A stretch of DNA of 64,000 nucleotides, taken from Bacteroidales bacterium (GTDB taxonomy: Bacteria; Bacteroidota; Bacteroidia; Bacteroidales; UBA932). The position numbers were made by a program, and so were the translations under genes. The DNA is taken from positions 274,797-338,796 of the forward strand of contig JAEEQS010000002.1 of assembly GCA_016285455.1 (NCBI GenBank). Reading direction: 5' to 3'. This document shows positions 26,663-35,913 of this stretch, in pieces. Each line of letters begins with the position of its first letter. Position 1 is the stretch's first letter. The notes below the pieces were generated by a model. It was not told where the DNA came from, searched no databases, and was given only the letters and a program-made list of their open reading frames with translations.

Positions 26663-29600
26663 TTATTCTGTGTTTGCAAGTTTACGGGATTTCTTTCTTT
26701 TGCGAGTAAGGCCGAAGGCGGCGAAGATGGTGTAGAGAACAGGAACGAATACCAAGGTTACGAGAGTGGAAACGCTAAGTCCCCAGGCAACTGTCATACC
26801 CATTCCTCTCCAGACTTCGGAACCCTCACCTCTGCCCAAAGCAAGCGGAAGCATACCCAAAACGGTGGTAAGTGTGGTCATAAGCACAGGACGCAGACGA
26901 GATTTTCCTGAGTCCACAACTGCGCGGATGATGCCCATTCCCCTTTCACGGTTGAGGTTGGCGTAGTCTACAAGCACGATACCGTTGTTAACCACGATAC
27001 CGATTGTCATTACCGCTCCAACCATACCCATAATACTAAGAGGAGTACCTGTAACTACCAGTCCAATAAGGATTCCCACAAAGGCAAAAGGAACTGCGAA
27101 CATAATCACGAACGGATAGGTAAGGCTCTCGAACTGGGCGGCCATAACTATGAACACCAGTATCACGATAAGAACCATCAGCAGTCCCAGGCTCTGGAAT
27201 GTCTGAACCTGGTCGTCGTAAGTTCCGCCAATCTTCCAGCTGACTCCCGCAGGAAGTCCGGCTTCCTCTATCTTGGCGGTGATAGCCTCGTTCATATCTG
27301 AAGTTGCCATTCCATCTGGAAGCGGAGCCGTTACAGATACGTATCTTTCACGGTCTTTTCTCTGGATGGTAGGAGGAGTCATAGCCTCAACAATAGTGCC
27401 GAGTTCGCGGAGCCTTATTGCCTGGCCCTGGCTATTGTAAACGGTAATGTTTTCAACGTCTTTCAGGCTCTGGCGATATTCAGGAGCATAACGAACTCTG
27501 ATGTCATACTCGTCTCCGCTCTCGCGGTATTCGGATGCGATGGCACCGTTGATACGGTTACGCAGGAATGTGGAAACCGTGGCTGTGTTCAGTCCGTAGA
27601 GAGCAAGTTTCTCTCTATCCAGATCCACCTGGTATTCAGGGATATAGTCATCGCGGCTGATAACGGTCTGCTTTACTCCCAGATCCTTGAACATCTGTGA
27701 AACCTGTGCGGCAGCAGCGTCAGTAGCCGTGAACTCATAGCCGTAGAGGTCTATCTGGCAGACAGTCTGTCCGCCCATTCCACCCTGCTGTCCGCCGGCA
27801 ACCACATTGAATCTCTTGATTTGGTTGTACTCCGCCAGTTCACTCATCATTATGTTGGCAATCTCCTGGATGCTTCTCTTTCTCTTCTCCATACTTCCGA
27901 CACTGATGTTCATGCTTATGATGTGGCTTCCGTTGGAACGCATGGAAGCGAACATGTTGTCTGAATCGGCAGTACCTTCAGAAAGTCCGAGACGCTCGAT
28001 TTCAGGGAATTCTTCCCTCCATCTGCGGTCAAGTTCAAGGGCCAGGTCACGGGTGATTTCCTGACGGGTACCAACCGGAAGCTGAACCGTCACGGAAATA
28101 CGGCCGTTGTCAGACTGAGGTATGAACTCGCTCTTGAGGTTAGGGATGCAAATGGCGAAGACTCCGATCAATACGAGAGCAGCAATCAGCACCACGATCC
28201 TCTTGTGCCTCAAGGCCCAGTCCAGAAGCCTTGCATAACCGGCGCTGAGCTTATCCAGGAACTTGTTGATTGGAGTGAAAAGTATCTTGAACCACTTGCT
28301 GTCCTTGTCTTTGTTCTGGGCCCTCATCATGGTGGAGCACATCATAGGAGTAAGCGCAAGGGCGCAGAGAGTAGAAACGGTAATCACGATGGAAACCATC
28401 CATCCCAGCTGGCGGAACATGATACCTGCAAGACCGGAAACAAGAGTCATAGGGAGGAACACGGCAAGTGTCGTCAGCGATGAAGCCACAACGGCCATCG
28501 CAACCTCGTTGGTGGCATAGACGGCGGCCTGCTTAGGATTTGAGCCTCTGTCGATGTGGGTAGTGATATTTTCGAGCACAACGATGGCCGCATCCACCAC
28601 CATACCGATGGCTATTGACAGGGAGCTCATCGATATCATGTTCAGGGTATTGCCCGTAGCATACAGGTATATCAGAGAGGCGAGCAGGGAAATAGGAATC
28701 GTGATGAGGATGATGATCGTGGCCCTCCACCTTCCGAGGAAGATGAACACTACGACCATCACGATGAGCAAGGTGATGAAGATTGTCTTCTCGAGGGAAC
28801 CCATCGTGCGGATGATATTGTCGGTGGTGTCGATAATCACGTTCACCTTCACGTCTGAAGGAAGCTTCTTCTCCAGTTTAGGAAGCTCTTCCTTAACCTT
28901 GCGCACGATTTGCACGGAGTTTTCTCCGGTCTGCTTCTGGATGATGACCATACCTCCGAGCTTTCCGTTGATGAAACTCTCCTGGGACCTTTCCTGAAGG
29001 CCGTCCACAACCCTTGCCACGTCTTTGAGATAAACGTTGCCGCCGTTGTACGAGCCAACTACAAGGTCTTCAATCTCGCTGGAAGAATTGAACTCCTTCT
29101 GGACTCTCATTGCATAGGCGTTGGATCCCAGCTCGATGGTTCCAGCAGGAATGTTGCGGTTCTCGGATCCGATCAGAGAGGCAATCGCCTCGATAGTAAG
29201 GTTGTATGCGTCCAGCTTGTAAGGGTCGCACAGAACCATTATCTCTCTCTTCGGAATACCGGAAACGGAAACGGAACCCACACCGTTGACCCTGGCAAGT
29301 TCATTGACGATTGTCTCGTCCATAATCTTGTAAAGGCCCGGCATACTCTCCTTTGCCGTAACTGAAAGTATCAGGATCGGGATGTCATCCGACCCGAACT
29401 TGAATATCACAGGGTTGCCCGCCCCGTCCGGAAGATAGGACTTGACCATCTCCAGTTTGTCGCGGACATCGTTGGTTGCTGTCTCGATATCTCTTCCGTA
29501 CTGGAACTCAAGCGTCACGACAGAAACATTCTCCCTTGACTGGGAAGAAATGTGCTTGAGGTAGGACACGCTGTTCAGTGTGTTCTCCAGAGGCTTTGAG

Positions 29601-29788
29601 ATATTGTTCTCGATATCCGATGCGCTGGCTCCCGCATATGAGGTCATTACCATAATGGAGTTGCTCTCGATGTGAGGGAACAGGTCTATTGGCAGCGTGA
29701 TGAACGAGAAAATACCGAATATGGCTATCGCCACGAAGATAAGCGCCGTGGTGATAGGTTTCTTTACTGCTGATGAAAACAGACTCAT
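26663..29788 (-). CDS. RND-family efflux pump inner-membrane subunit (HAE1/AcrB-like)
   Basis: 1041 residues, full length, with 12 membrane helices and two large periplasmic loops. The N-terminal SAVKKPITTALIFVAIAIFG and PIDLFPHIESNSI are typical. In helix 4 the AcrB proton-relay pair Asp-Asp becomes Asp-Ala (GMVVDAAIVVLEN), and helix 10 has GIVVNNGIVLVDYAN in place of the Lys region. It lies 3 nt downstream of its adaptor gene in the order tetR-tolC-adaptor-pump-PII-like. It exports drugs, bile salts or lipids by proton-motive force; the substrate cannot be deduced. Confidence 0.95.
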   Translation of the reverse strand: MSLFSSAVKKPITTALIFVAIAIFGIFSFITLPIDLFPHIESNSIMVMTSYAGASASDIENNISKPLENTLNSVSYLKHISSQSRENVSVVTLEFQYGRDIETATNDVRDKLEMVKSYLPDGAGNPVIFKFGSDDIPILILSVTAKESMPGLYKIMDETIVNELARVNGVGSVSVSGIPKREIMVLCDPYKLDAYNLTIEAIASLIGSENRNIPAGTIELGSNAYAMRVQKEFNSSSEIEDLVVGSYNGGNVYLKDVARVVDGLQERSQESFINGKLGGMVIIQKQTGENSVQIVRKVKEELPKLEKKLPSDVKVNVIIDTTDNIIRTMGSLEKTIFITLLIVMVVVFIFLGRWRATIIILITIPISLLASLIYLYATGNTLNMISMSSLSIAIGMVVDAAIVVLENITTHIDRGSNPKQAAVYATNEVAMAVVASSLTTLAVFLPMTLVSGLAGIMFRQLGWMVSIVITVSTLCALALTPMMCSTMMRAQNKDKDSKWFKILFTPINKFLDKLSAGYARLLDWALRHKRIVVLIAALVLIGVFAICIPNLKSEFIPQSDNGRISVTVQLPVGTRQEITRDLALELDRRWREEFPEIERLGLSEGTADSDNMFASMRSNGSHIISMNISVGSMEKRKRSIQEIANIMMSELAEYNQIKRFNVVAGGQQGGMGGQTVCQIDLYGYEFTATDAAAAQVSQMFKDLGVKQTVISRDDYIPEYQVDLDREKLALYGLNTATVSTFLRNRINGAIASEYRESGDEYDIRVRYAPEYRQSLKDVENITVYNSQGQAIRLRELGTIVEAMTPPTIQRKDRERYVSVTAPLPDGMATSDMNEAITAKIEEAGLPAGVSWKIGGTYDDQVQTFQSLGLLMVLIVILVFIVMAAQFESLTYPFVIMFAVPFAFVGILIGLVVTGTPLSIMGMVGAVMTIGIVVNNGIVLVDYANLNRERGMGIIRAVVDSGKSRLRPVLMTTLTTVLGMLPLALGRGEGSEVWRGMGMTVAWGLSVSTLVTLVFVPVLYTIFAAFGLTRKRKKSRKLANTE

Positions 29789-29791
29789 TGC

Positions 29792-30871
29792 TTACTTGGT
29801 TTTTTCTGAGAGATTATCAGGAACAAATGATGCCGGTTCACCGACAGTTGCATTGACCTGCTGTCCGTTGACTACTCTGTTCTGGCCTTCCACGATAACC
29901 ATTTCACCTTCAGAAAGGCCGCTCTTGATTTCATACTCTGTACCGACCAGGCGTCCGAGCTTTACCTTGTTGAACACCACCTTGTTGTCTACCACTGTAT
30001 ATACATAGTGGTCTCCGCTTCCCATTTGTTTTACAACGGCCACGTCCGGAACCACAACATTATGCTCAACACCATATGTGAAAGTTACTCTTGCAAACAT
30101 TCCCGGGCGGACTCTCTCGTTGGTGTTTGCAATAGTTATCTCAACAGGGAAAGTTCTAGATGCAGCAGAAAGAGATGGATAAACCAGATGAACCTTTCCC
30201 TCAAAAATCTCGTCTCCGTATACATCCAATTTAACGTCTACCTTCTGGCCTTTCTTGATTTTTCCGTAGAGGCTTTCAGGAGCGTTTACTTTTATCTTCA
30301 CAGGACGGATCTGCTGAACAGTGTAAAGAGGCATAGCGCCGGAATACATATCGCCGGCGTCATAGTTGCGGGCGGTAACAACACCTGAAATCGGGGAAAT
30401 CAGATAAGTGTTGGCTGAGAGATTATTATAGGTATTCTCAGAAACTTCGTAAGCCATTTTTCTGGAGTCATATTCGCTCTGCGACGCTCCGCCTATTTCA
30501 TACAGCTGTTTGGTCCTTTCGAACTCCAGCTTGTTGTTTTCCATCTGGAGCTTTGCGGCGGTAAGGTTGGTGGCTTCCATCTGCGCCAGCTTCTGGCCCC
30601 TTCCTACGTGGTCTCCCACCTCAACGAATATCCTCTCTATTCGGCCAGGAGACTGAGGAGAGATATTGTTGAGATTGAAGCCTTCTACCGTTCCGGTGAA
30701 AATCTCAATCTGGTCCACGTCCTTTGAAGTTGCAGCCTTGATTGTTACGCCGACCACTTTTGGCTGGCCTGCCTTGTCGTCTGCTTTCTTGTCTGACTTG
30801 CAGGAAACTGTCAGAGCCCCGGCCATGCAAACGGCCGCAAGGGCAAATGTTCTGATGATGTAGGATTTCAT
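29792..30871 (-). CDS. RND efflux periplasmic adaptor (membrane fusion lipoprotein)
   Basis: 359 residues. Lipobox LTVSC near residue 24, then the HlyD/AcrA architecture: a short biotinyl-lipoyl half (SPGRIERIFVEVGDHVGRGQKL), a coiled-coil hairpin (about 105-150), the second lipoyl half (YLISPISGVVTARN), a beta-barrel and a membrane-proximal domain. It links the RND pump to the TolC-type channel. Located 12 nt after the tolC-like gene and 3 nt before the pump gene, so translation is probably coupled. Confidence 0.94.
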   Translation of the reverse strand: MKSYIIRTFALAAVCMAGALTVSCKSDKKADDKAGQPKVVGVTIKAATSKDVDQIEIFTGTVEGFNLNNISPQSPGRIERIFVEVGDHVGRGQKLAQMEATNLTAAKLQMENNKLEFERTKQLYEIGGASQSEYDSRKMAYEVSENTYNNLSANTYLISPISGVVTARNYDAGDMYSGAMPLYTVQQIRPVKIKVNAPESLYGKIKKGQKVDVKLDVYGDEIFEGKVHLVYPSLSAASRTFPVEITIANTNERVRPGMFARVTFTYGVEHNVVVPDVAVVKQMGSGDHYVYTVVDNKVVFNKVKLGRLVGTEYEIKSGLSEGEMVIVEGQNRVVNGQQVNATVGEPASFVPDNLSEKTK

Positions 30872-30883
30872 ATGCTGTAATTT

Positions 30884-32284
30884 TTATTCTTCATTTTTGA
30901 TTATCAGCTGACGTGTCGGAGACATCTGCGCTCCGGTTCCAAAATATTCCTTGTCAGCCCTTTCCGCTCCTAAAACAAGATCAAGAGCGCTCTTGGCAAC
31001 CAGGTAAGAGTAAATAGATTGGTTGAGATTCAGTTTAGACTGCAGGAGAGCCAGCTGGGCATCGTTGACTTCCAGTATTGTAGCCCTTCCGACCTCATAC
31101 ATCTTCTTGGCGATGTCGTATCCGGTCTGGGCTCCTTCCACGGTTGCCTTTGCAGCCTTGTACTGCTTGAGGGCAGTCTCAAGGGAACTCAGGCTCTGCT
31201 TTACCCCTACAACAAGAAGCCTTCTCGCATTCTCTTTCTGCAGATCCAATTGCTGCTGCTGAATTTTTGTCTGTCGCAGAGTATTAAGTTTCTGGAAACC
31301 AGAGAAAATCGGAATCTGCAGGCTCAGCGCAGCTACTGAATAAGGATTCCAGGTATAGTGGAATACTTTCAGGTCGTTGCTCATAGATATCCAGTTGTAC
31401 TGGGCGGTTGCTGCCAGCGTAGGATAATACTGGGCTCTCTGCATCTTGTAGGTCAAGTCCAGCATCTCGTCCTGAATTTCAAGCTGCCTCATAGTAGAAT
31501 TGGCGCTTAGGTCAATGCTGTCAGAAGCCATAACAATCTTCTGCATCTGGTATGTGTAATCGCTGAGGGAACCTATACATTTTATATTAGTGTTCAGGTT
31601 TACCCCCATCAGAGCCTTGAGCTGCCATTGGGCAAGCATCAGCTGATTCTGGGAATCATACACATTAGGCTCGGCGTTCTGCATATTCACCTCAGCCCTT
31701 ATCATATCGTACTTGGCGACCCTGCCGTTTTCGTACTTGGCCTTGATCTGGCGGTAGTTCTCCTCGGCGTTGCTGTAATTCTCCTTGTAGACATCGCAGA
31801 GATCAGATGCAAGAAGGCAGGTGTAAAATGCCTGTTCTACCTGATTTATAAGATCCTGACGGCTCTCGCGGGCTTTTTCCACAGCAAGGTCTACGCTCTT
31901 TCCGGAAATGTCCAGGCTTCTCCACAGGGCTACGTTAACAAGCGGCATAGAAGCGTTGAATCCTCCACTCGTATTGTTAAGGGTTCCCATAGAAATTTTC
32001 TGCTCCTTGTCTCCCATCTTCATTACCATCGTCTGTTTCTTAATGGTTCTCTGGTAGCTTCCGGAGAAGGCTACGTTAGGGAAGAGGCTTGCGTAGGCTC
32101 CTTTCTTCTCATAGCCGGTTTTCTCTATTTCCTTGTCGGCCACCATTACGGTGAGCGATTTGCTCAGGGCTATGTCCCAAGCGTCTTTGAGCGTGATGGC
32201 AATGGTATCTGCCTGAGCAAACGCGGACGAAGCCAGCAGCAGCATTGCCGCTCCAAGTCCGGTGATTTTCAGAATCTTTCTCAT
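30884..32284 (-). CDS. TolC-family outer-membrane efflux channel
   Basis: 466 residues. Signal peptide (MRKILKITGLGAAMLLLASSAFAQ), then two outer-membrane efflux protein repeats with long alpha-helical barrels; the second half has YDIAKKMYEVGRATILEVNDAQLAL, a typical OEP signature. It forms the trimeric exit duct with the adaptor and pump encoded downstream. A 56-nt gap separates it from tetR, probably within one transcript. One ATCGCTGAG site at 31559. Confidence 0.94.
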   Translation of the reverse strand: MRKILKITGLGAAMLLLASSAFAQADTIAITLKDAWDIALSKSLTVMVADKEIEKTGYEKKGAYASLFPNVAFSGSYQRTIKKQTMVMKMGDKEQKISMGTLNNTSGGFNASMPLVNVALWRSLDISGKSVDLAVEKARESRQDLINQVEQAFYTCLLASDLCDVYKENYSNAEENYRQIKAKYENGRVAKYDMIRAEVNMQNAEPNVYDSQNQLMLAQWQLKALMGVNLNTNIKCIGSLSDYTYQMQKIVMASDSIDLSANSTMRQLEIQDEMLDLTYKMQRAQYYPTLAATAQYNWISMSNDLKVFHYTWNPYSVAALSLQIPIFSGFQKLNTLRQTKIQQQQLDLQKENARRLLVVGVKQSLSSLETALKQYKAAKATVEGAQTGYDIAKKMYEVGRATILEVNDAQLALLQSKLNLNQSIYSYLVAKSALDLVLGAERADKEYFGTGAQMSPTRQLIIKNEE

Positions 32285-32340
32285 ATCTCAACTATTCTAA
32301 TTTTATCTCTCTTTATCGCAGATGTTTTTTACTGCTCCTA

Positions 32341-32931
32341 TCAACTGTAGTTCTCCTTGAGTTCATCAAGGATTTTCTTTCCCTTCTGCGTGCAAAGGCC
32401 TCCAAGTATCGTTATGACGATCGAAAAACAGAGCTGTGTCGGAAACTCCTCGGCATTTTTGAACTCGTCAAAGTTGCGGAGGTTGTCCATAAACAGTGAA
32501 ACCAGCCGCTTGGAATCCTCCTCCTTCAGGTAGCCCTGGGAGACGCAGCCTCCCAGAAGCTGGCTGCTGTGGCCGTCCAGCTCGTTCTTGACAGAATCTC
32601 TGTAACTGCTGAGTTCCGGAATCTTTTCCGCTTCCCTGATGAACTTCTCCTTGAAGTTGCACCAGAAGCGTATGTTCTCCACTGCGCAGAAAACCAGCGC
32701 GGTAAGAGGATTCGGCATACACTTGATTATCTTGGAGTTCTTCTCCAGGAGCTGAGGGAACTTGTATTCCACGCTCTGGACCAGAAGATCTTTCTTGCTT
32801 TTGAAATAATCGTAGAGGGTTTTCTTGGAAATCTTGAGGCCTGCAGCAATCTCTTCCATTTTCACTTCCTTTATTCCTTTGGAAGTGAAAGCGTTGAAGG
32901 CTGTTTCCAATATTTGTTCCCTTTTGATCAT
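32341..32931 (-). CDS. TetR-family transcriptional regulator of the efflux operon
   Basis: 196 residues. The N-terminal helix-turn-helix (about 7-50: ILETAFNAFTSKGIKEVKME, ISKKTLYDYFKSKKDLL) is a clear TetR domain; the C-terminal all-helical half would bind an effector. It is first of the five-gene efflux operon, so it likely represses its own transcript. A palindromic operator should lie in the 170-bp gap before the araC-like gene; I see no long perfect palindrome there. Confidence 0.92.
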   Translation of the reverse strand: MIKREQILETAFNAFTSKGIKEVKMEEIAAGLKISKKTLYDYFKSKKDLLVQSVEYKFPQLLEKNSKIIKCMPNPLTALVFCAVENIRFWCNFKEKFIREAEKIPELSSYRDSVKNELDGHSSQLLGGCVSQGYLKEEDSKRLVSLFMDNLRNFDEFKNAEEFPTQLCFSIVITILGGLCTQKGKKILDELKENYS

Positions 32932-33095
32932 ATAAATGCTAAAGCCCTTTTTTGCAAAGCGGTTACAAAGATGCCATTAAAACAAAAAACCATTATAGGC
33001 AGCAATCGTATATTTTTGGTCTAAATCTATACAATTTGTCTGCCCTAAAACGTAAACGGAGCAAGAATCTTTATTATTTTTGTTCCAAAATTATA

Positions 33096-33103
33096 ATCGC
33101 GAT
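33096..33103. repeat. ATCGCGAT palindrome overlapping a start codon (one of nine in window)
   Basis: The 8-bp palindrome ATCGCGAT is seen by eye at 5408, 23687, 26208, 33096, 33645, 34707, 40808, 43622 and 59619, against about one expected per 64 kb. Three copies (33096, 40808, 59619) overlap or touch an ATG that can serve as a start codon. Confidence 0.75.
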
Positions 33104-34037
33104 GGCTAAACAGGGAAAGAAAACCCAGAGCATAGACCTGGATATGACTGGGCTTGCGGATTATTTCGGAGGCTACAGCTTCAACAACGAGATAATGATG
33201 ATCAGAGTAACGGACTTCAACAAGGAGCTGATTGCAAAGGCCGCTTCTGGCCTGGTTTCCAACTCTTACCGTCTGGATGCCCTTACTGCCGTCCTGGTTT
33301 TGGAAGGAGACCTGGATGTGTCAATAGACTACAACCGTTACTCGGTTCCGGAAAAGTCTCTGCTTTTGATATCGCCGATGAATACAATTACCGCCGCCGA
33401 CATTTCCACCGGAGGGCGTTTCTTCCTGCTAGCCATCAAGAGAGAACTGCTGGATCGCCTCAGCTCCTCCGGAGGCCCTAAGCCCCTTCCGTCCAAAGAT
33501 CTTTCCGACATTTTCCAAAGGCCTTATTTCGAGATGGAAGAAAAGGCCTACGCAAAGATCAGCAGCAGTTTTGAGAACCTGTACCAGTACCTTAAGGACA
33601 ACCGCCAAGAAATCAAGGAATACCTGGTTATTGCTTCTCTTTCTATCGCGATGATGGAAATGTTCTCCCTGATTTCAGAGAGAGGAAAGATCAGCCTCCA
33701 GGCAAAGCACGTTTCAAGAAAGAAAGAGCTGATGACAAACTTTGTTTTCCTGCTCAGGGATTATGGAGAGAAAGAACACAACCCTGCCTTCTATGCAGAC
33801 AAGCTTTTCATCAGCGTGCAGTACCTGAGCCTCATCCTCAAGGAAGAAACCGGCAAGACCGCCTCCCAGCTCATTGCCCAGCAGATTGCCACCAGAGCCA
33901 GGAACATGCTGAGAATGCCTGGCGCCACTATCAAGCAAACCGCTGAAAAGCTGAACTTTGCAGACCAGTCTTCATTTGGCAAATTCTTCAAGAAAGAAAC
34001 GGGAATCACCCCAAAGAAATTCATCGAGAGCCTCTAA
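33102..34037 (+). CDS. AraC-family transcriptional regulator
   Basis: 311 residues from the ATG at 33102; longer upstream reading is open but crosses promoter-like DNA. The N-terminal cupin-like sensory half (about 20-170) is followed by a C-terminal AraC double helix-turn-helix (about 210-311) ending SFGKFFKKETGITPKKFIESL. The ligand is unknown. A TATTTTTG box (33075-33082) is a possible -7. The start codon overlaps an ATCGCGAT palindrome (33096-33103). Divergent from the efflux tetR, so it could influence that operon. It ends 5 nt before the convergent gene. Confidence 0.92.
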   Translation: MAKQGKKTQSIDLDMTGLADYFGGYSFNNEIMMIRVTDFNKELIAKAASGLVSNSYRLDALTAVLVLEGDLDVSIDYNRYSVPEKSLLLISPMNTITAADISTGGRFFLLAIKRELLDRLSSSGGPKPLPSKDLSDIFQRPYFEMEEKAYAKISSSFENLYQYLKDNRQEIKEYLVIASLSIAMMEMFSLISERGKISLQAKHVSRKKELMTNFVFLLRDYGEKEHNPAFYADKLFISVQYLSLILKEETGKTASQLIAQQIATRARNMLRMPGATIKQTAEKLNFADQSSFGKFFKKETGITPKKFIESL

Positions 34038-34042
34038 ATAGC

Positions 34043-34633
34043 CTAGAAGCGAATATTTACGCCAAGAGAAACAAGAGGTTCTATCCAACCAGATCCTGTT
34101 TGAACTATTGTTCCTATATCTGCACGCACATATGGAGATATGGAAACGGTGCCGGCCTTGAAAACCTTTCCGATTCCGGCACTTGCCACAACACCACCAT
34201 CATCAAGACCACCATCAGAAAAGCCAAAAGTTGCACCGGCTCTCAAATTAAAGTAGAACGGCTCTTCGGATCTTGAGAAATTGAATCTGAAATCAGCAAA
34301 TACAGGAATATTGTACCTTTCATCCTTGAAAGTTTCTTCTTCCCAGTGCCCGTCTGCATAGCCCCTCTTAACGTCAACGTCTCCGCTTTTGTTTCTGTAA
34401 TAATCGAATCCAATTCCCCAGCCGTGAGAATAGGTCGGTGACTTTTGCTTTCCGTAAATGAAATAGGCTCCGGCTTTATAGTCCCAGTCTTTTGTAACAC
34501 AGAAAGCATATTCAGCCCCCACTTCAAAATAGCGTCGCTGAGCATAAACATTGCAGGATTCCTGAGCGAATAAACTTGTTGAAAACAAGAATAACAATGC
34601 GCTTGCCAAAAAGAAAAACCTCAAATTTTTCAT
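34043..34633 (-). CDS. Small outer-membrane beta-barrel protein (OmpW/OmpX-like size), unknown
   Basis: 196 residues from the ATG at 34633, chosen because the signal peptide MKNLRFFFLASALLFLFSTSLFAQ starts there. The rest alternates polar and aromatic residues as in an 8-strand barrel (RRYFEVGAEYAF, KAGAYFIYGKQ, EPFYFNLRAGATFGFSDGG) and ends in a terminal Phe (GVNIRF), a BAM signal. No specific family is recognised. It lies 45 nt downstream of rimM and may be the tail of the rpsP-rimM transcript, or separate. Confidence 0.7.
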   Translation of the reverse strand: MKNLRFFFLASALLFLFSTSLFAQESCNVYAQRRYFEVGAEYAFCVTKDWDYKAGAYFIYGKQKSPTYSHGWGIGFDYYRNKSGDVDVKRGYADGHWEEETFKDERYNIPVFADFRFNFSRSEEPFYFNLRAGATFGFSDGGLDDGGVVASAGIGKVFKAGTVSISPYVRADIGTIVQTGSGWIEPLVSLGVNIRF

Positions 34634-34678
34634 GATAGAACTCTTTTGTTTCTGAAAACAAAGATATTGCAAAAAAAA

Positions 34679-35194
34679 TTATTTTAAGAGTCCGTCTGGA
34701 ATTTTCATCGCGATGGTTTTGCAGTCCTGGTCAAAGGAGAGCACCAGGTCTTCGTGGAACGGAATCAAGGTTTCAGTTTCCTTGAGTTCCAGGCAGATGT
34801 TGCTCGGGTATTCGAGAACTTTGGAGATTGTTCCAACGGTTTTTCCTTGTTCTGTGATGACGGTATAGCCAACTATCAAGTCAAGGTCTTTGAAATTGTC
34901 TTCTTCTGCGGATTCTATGAAGAGGTCTCTGCCTACAACCTCTTCAGCGTGGGAAATGTCCCTTATAGTGGAAAATGTCACCACCCAGGCGTTGCCGCCC
35001 CGGTGACGTATAGTTTCAATAAAAAAAGGAACCGGAAGCCCATCAAAATAGATGAACACCGGTTCCTCAAGCTTCTTTTCCTGGTCTTCACATTCTGCAA
35101 GCATTTCAGAAAAGCGGTCTGACTCAACTCTGAGAAGGATTTCTCCTTCTTTCCCGTAAGTCTTGGCTATCTGTGCCGCAGAAGTAAGAGCCAT
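34679..35194 (-). CDS. rimM: 16S rRNA processing protein RimM
   Basis: 171 residues from the ATG at 35194, 4 nt after the rpsP stop; a longer in-frame reading only mirrors the rpsP tail and is artefactual. The N-terminal RimM beta-barrel (AQIAKTYGKEGEILLRV) and C-terminal PRC-barrel (DLIVGYTVITEQGKTVGTI, ...LIPFHEDLVLSFD) are both present. It assists 30S maturation by binding uS19. The rpsP-rimM pairing is a common arrangement. ATCGCGAT lies near its 3' end at 34707. Confidence 0.93.
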   Translation of the reverse strand: MALTSAAQIAKTYGKEGEILLRVESDRFSEMLAECEDQEKKLEEPVFIYFDGLPVPFFIETIRHRGGNAWVVTFSTIRDISHAEEVVGRDLFIESAEEDNFKDLDLIVGYTVITEQGKTVGTISKVLEYPSNICLELKETETLIPFHEDLVLSFDQDCKTIAMKIPDGLLK

Positions 35195-35198
35195 GGAA

Positions 35199-35768
35199 TT
35201 ATTCAGCCTTTGCCTCTTCTGCAGGAGCGGCAGCCTCTTGTGCTGCTTCCTCAGCGGCCTTGGCCTCAGCCTCGGCAGCCTTGCGAGCCTCTTCTGCAGC
35301 CTTCTCAGCCTCAGCCTTCTTCTTTGCAAGCTCCTCTGCGCGTGCAGCGTTTACCTTGCTTTCAGCTTCAACTGCGGCCTTCTTTGCATCAGCCTTTGAA
35401 ACTTTCAGGCTCTCTGCCTTCTTTGCAACCTTAGCCTCTTTCTCTGCAATCCATGCATTGAACTTGGCGTCGGCCTGCTCCTGAGTCAGAGCACCCTTCT
35501 TAACACCCTCAGCAAGGTGCTTCTTCAAGAGAGCGCCCTTGTAAGAGAGGATTCTTCTTGCGGTAATGGTTGGCTGGGCACCGTTCTGGAGCCAGTAAAC
35601 TGCTCTGTCGACATTCAGGACGATGGTAGCCGGATTGGTGTTAGGGTCATAAGATCCCAAAAGCTCAATAAAGCGGCTGTCACGCGGGCTTCTGACGTCG
35701 GTAGCCAAAATGTGGAAGAAGGCGTAATTCTTCTTTCCATGACGTGAAAGACGGATTTTTACAGACAT
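35199..35768 (-). CDS. rpsP: 30S ribosomal protein bS16 with long Ala/Glu/Lys tail
   Basis: 189 residues, of which only the first 80 or so are the conserved bS16 fold (MSVKIRLSRHGKKNYAFFHI, PRDSRFIELLGSYDPN). The remaining 100 are a charged, alanine-rich, probably helical extension (AEAEAKAAEEAAQEA near the end), a recurrent Bacteroidota feature of unknown role. It has a perfect promoter at 35832-35862 and no Shine-Dalgarno sequence. Confidence 0.95.
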   Translation of the reverse strand: MSVKIRLSRHGKKNYAFFHILATDVRSPRDSRFIELLGSYDPNTNPATIVLNVDRAVYWLQNGAQPTITARRILSYKGALLKKHLAEGVKKGALTQEQADAKFNAWIAEKEAKVAKKAESLKVSKADAKKAAVEAESKVNAARAEELAKKKAEAEKAAEEARKAAEAEAKAAEEAAQEAAAPAEEAKAE

Positions 35769-35831
35769 AACTGTGAGTTTTTAATTGTTAATAGTAATAA
35801 TTACTTGTCCTTCCTGCTCGAGAAAGGGCTG

Positions 35832-35862
35832 CAAATATAATCTATTTGGCTGAATGTGCAAA
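35832..35862 (-). promoter_or_regulatory. Consensus promoter of rpsP-rimM (TTTG-N19-TATATTTG)
   Basis: Minus-strand TTTG (35862-35859) and TATATTTG (35839-35832) with exactly 19 nt between; leader about 60 nt. Confidence 0.88.
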
Positions 35863-35886
35863 AATAATTGTACCCTTAGGCATAAA

Positions 35887-35913
35887 TTGAAAAAGGGCTG
35901 GCAGACTGCCAAC
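35887..35913 (-). terminator. Hairpin terminator downstream of the cyclophilin gene
   Basis: GGGTTGGCA-GTC-TGCCAGCCC on the minus strand (one G-T pair in the stem), followed by TTTTT. It lies 165 nt beyond the cyclophilin stop, so it closes either a long 3' UTR or a separate small RNA. Confidence 0.75.

Noticed and set aside
35195..35329. N-terminal extension of rimM (Arg/Leu-rich)
   Set aside because: It is the rpsP Ala/Glu tail read in another frame; the RimM homology starts at the ATG at 35194.
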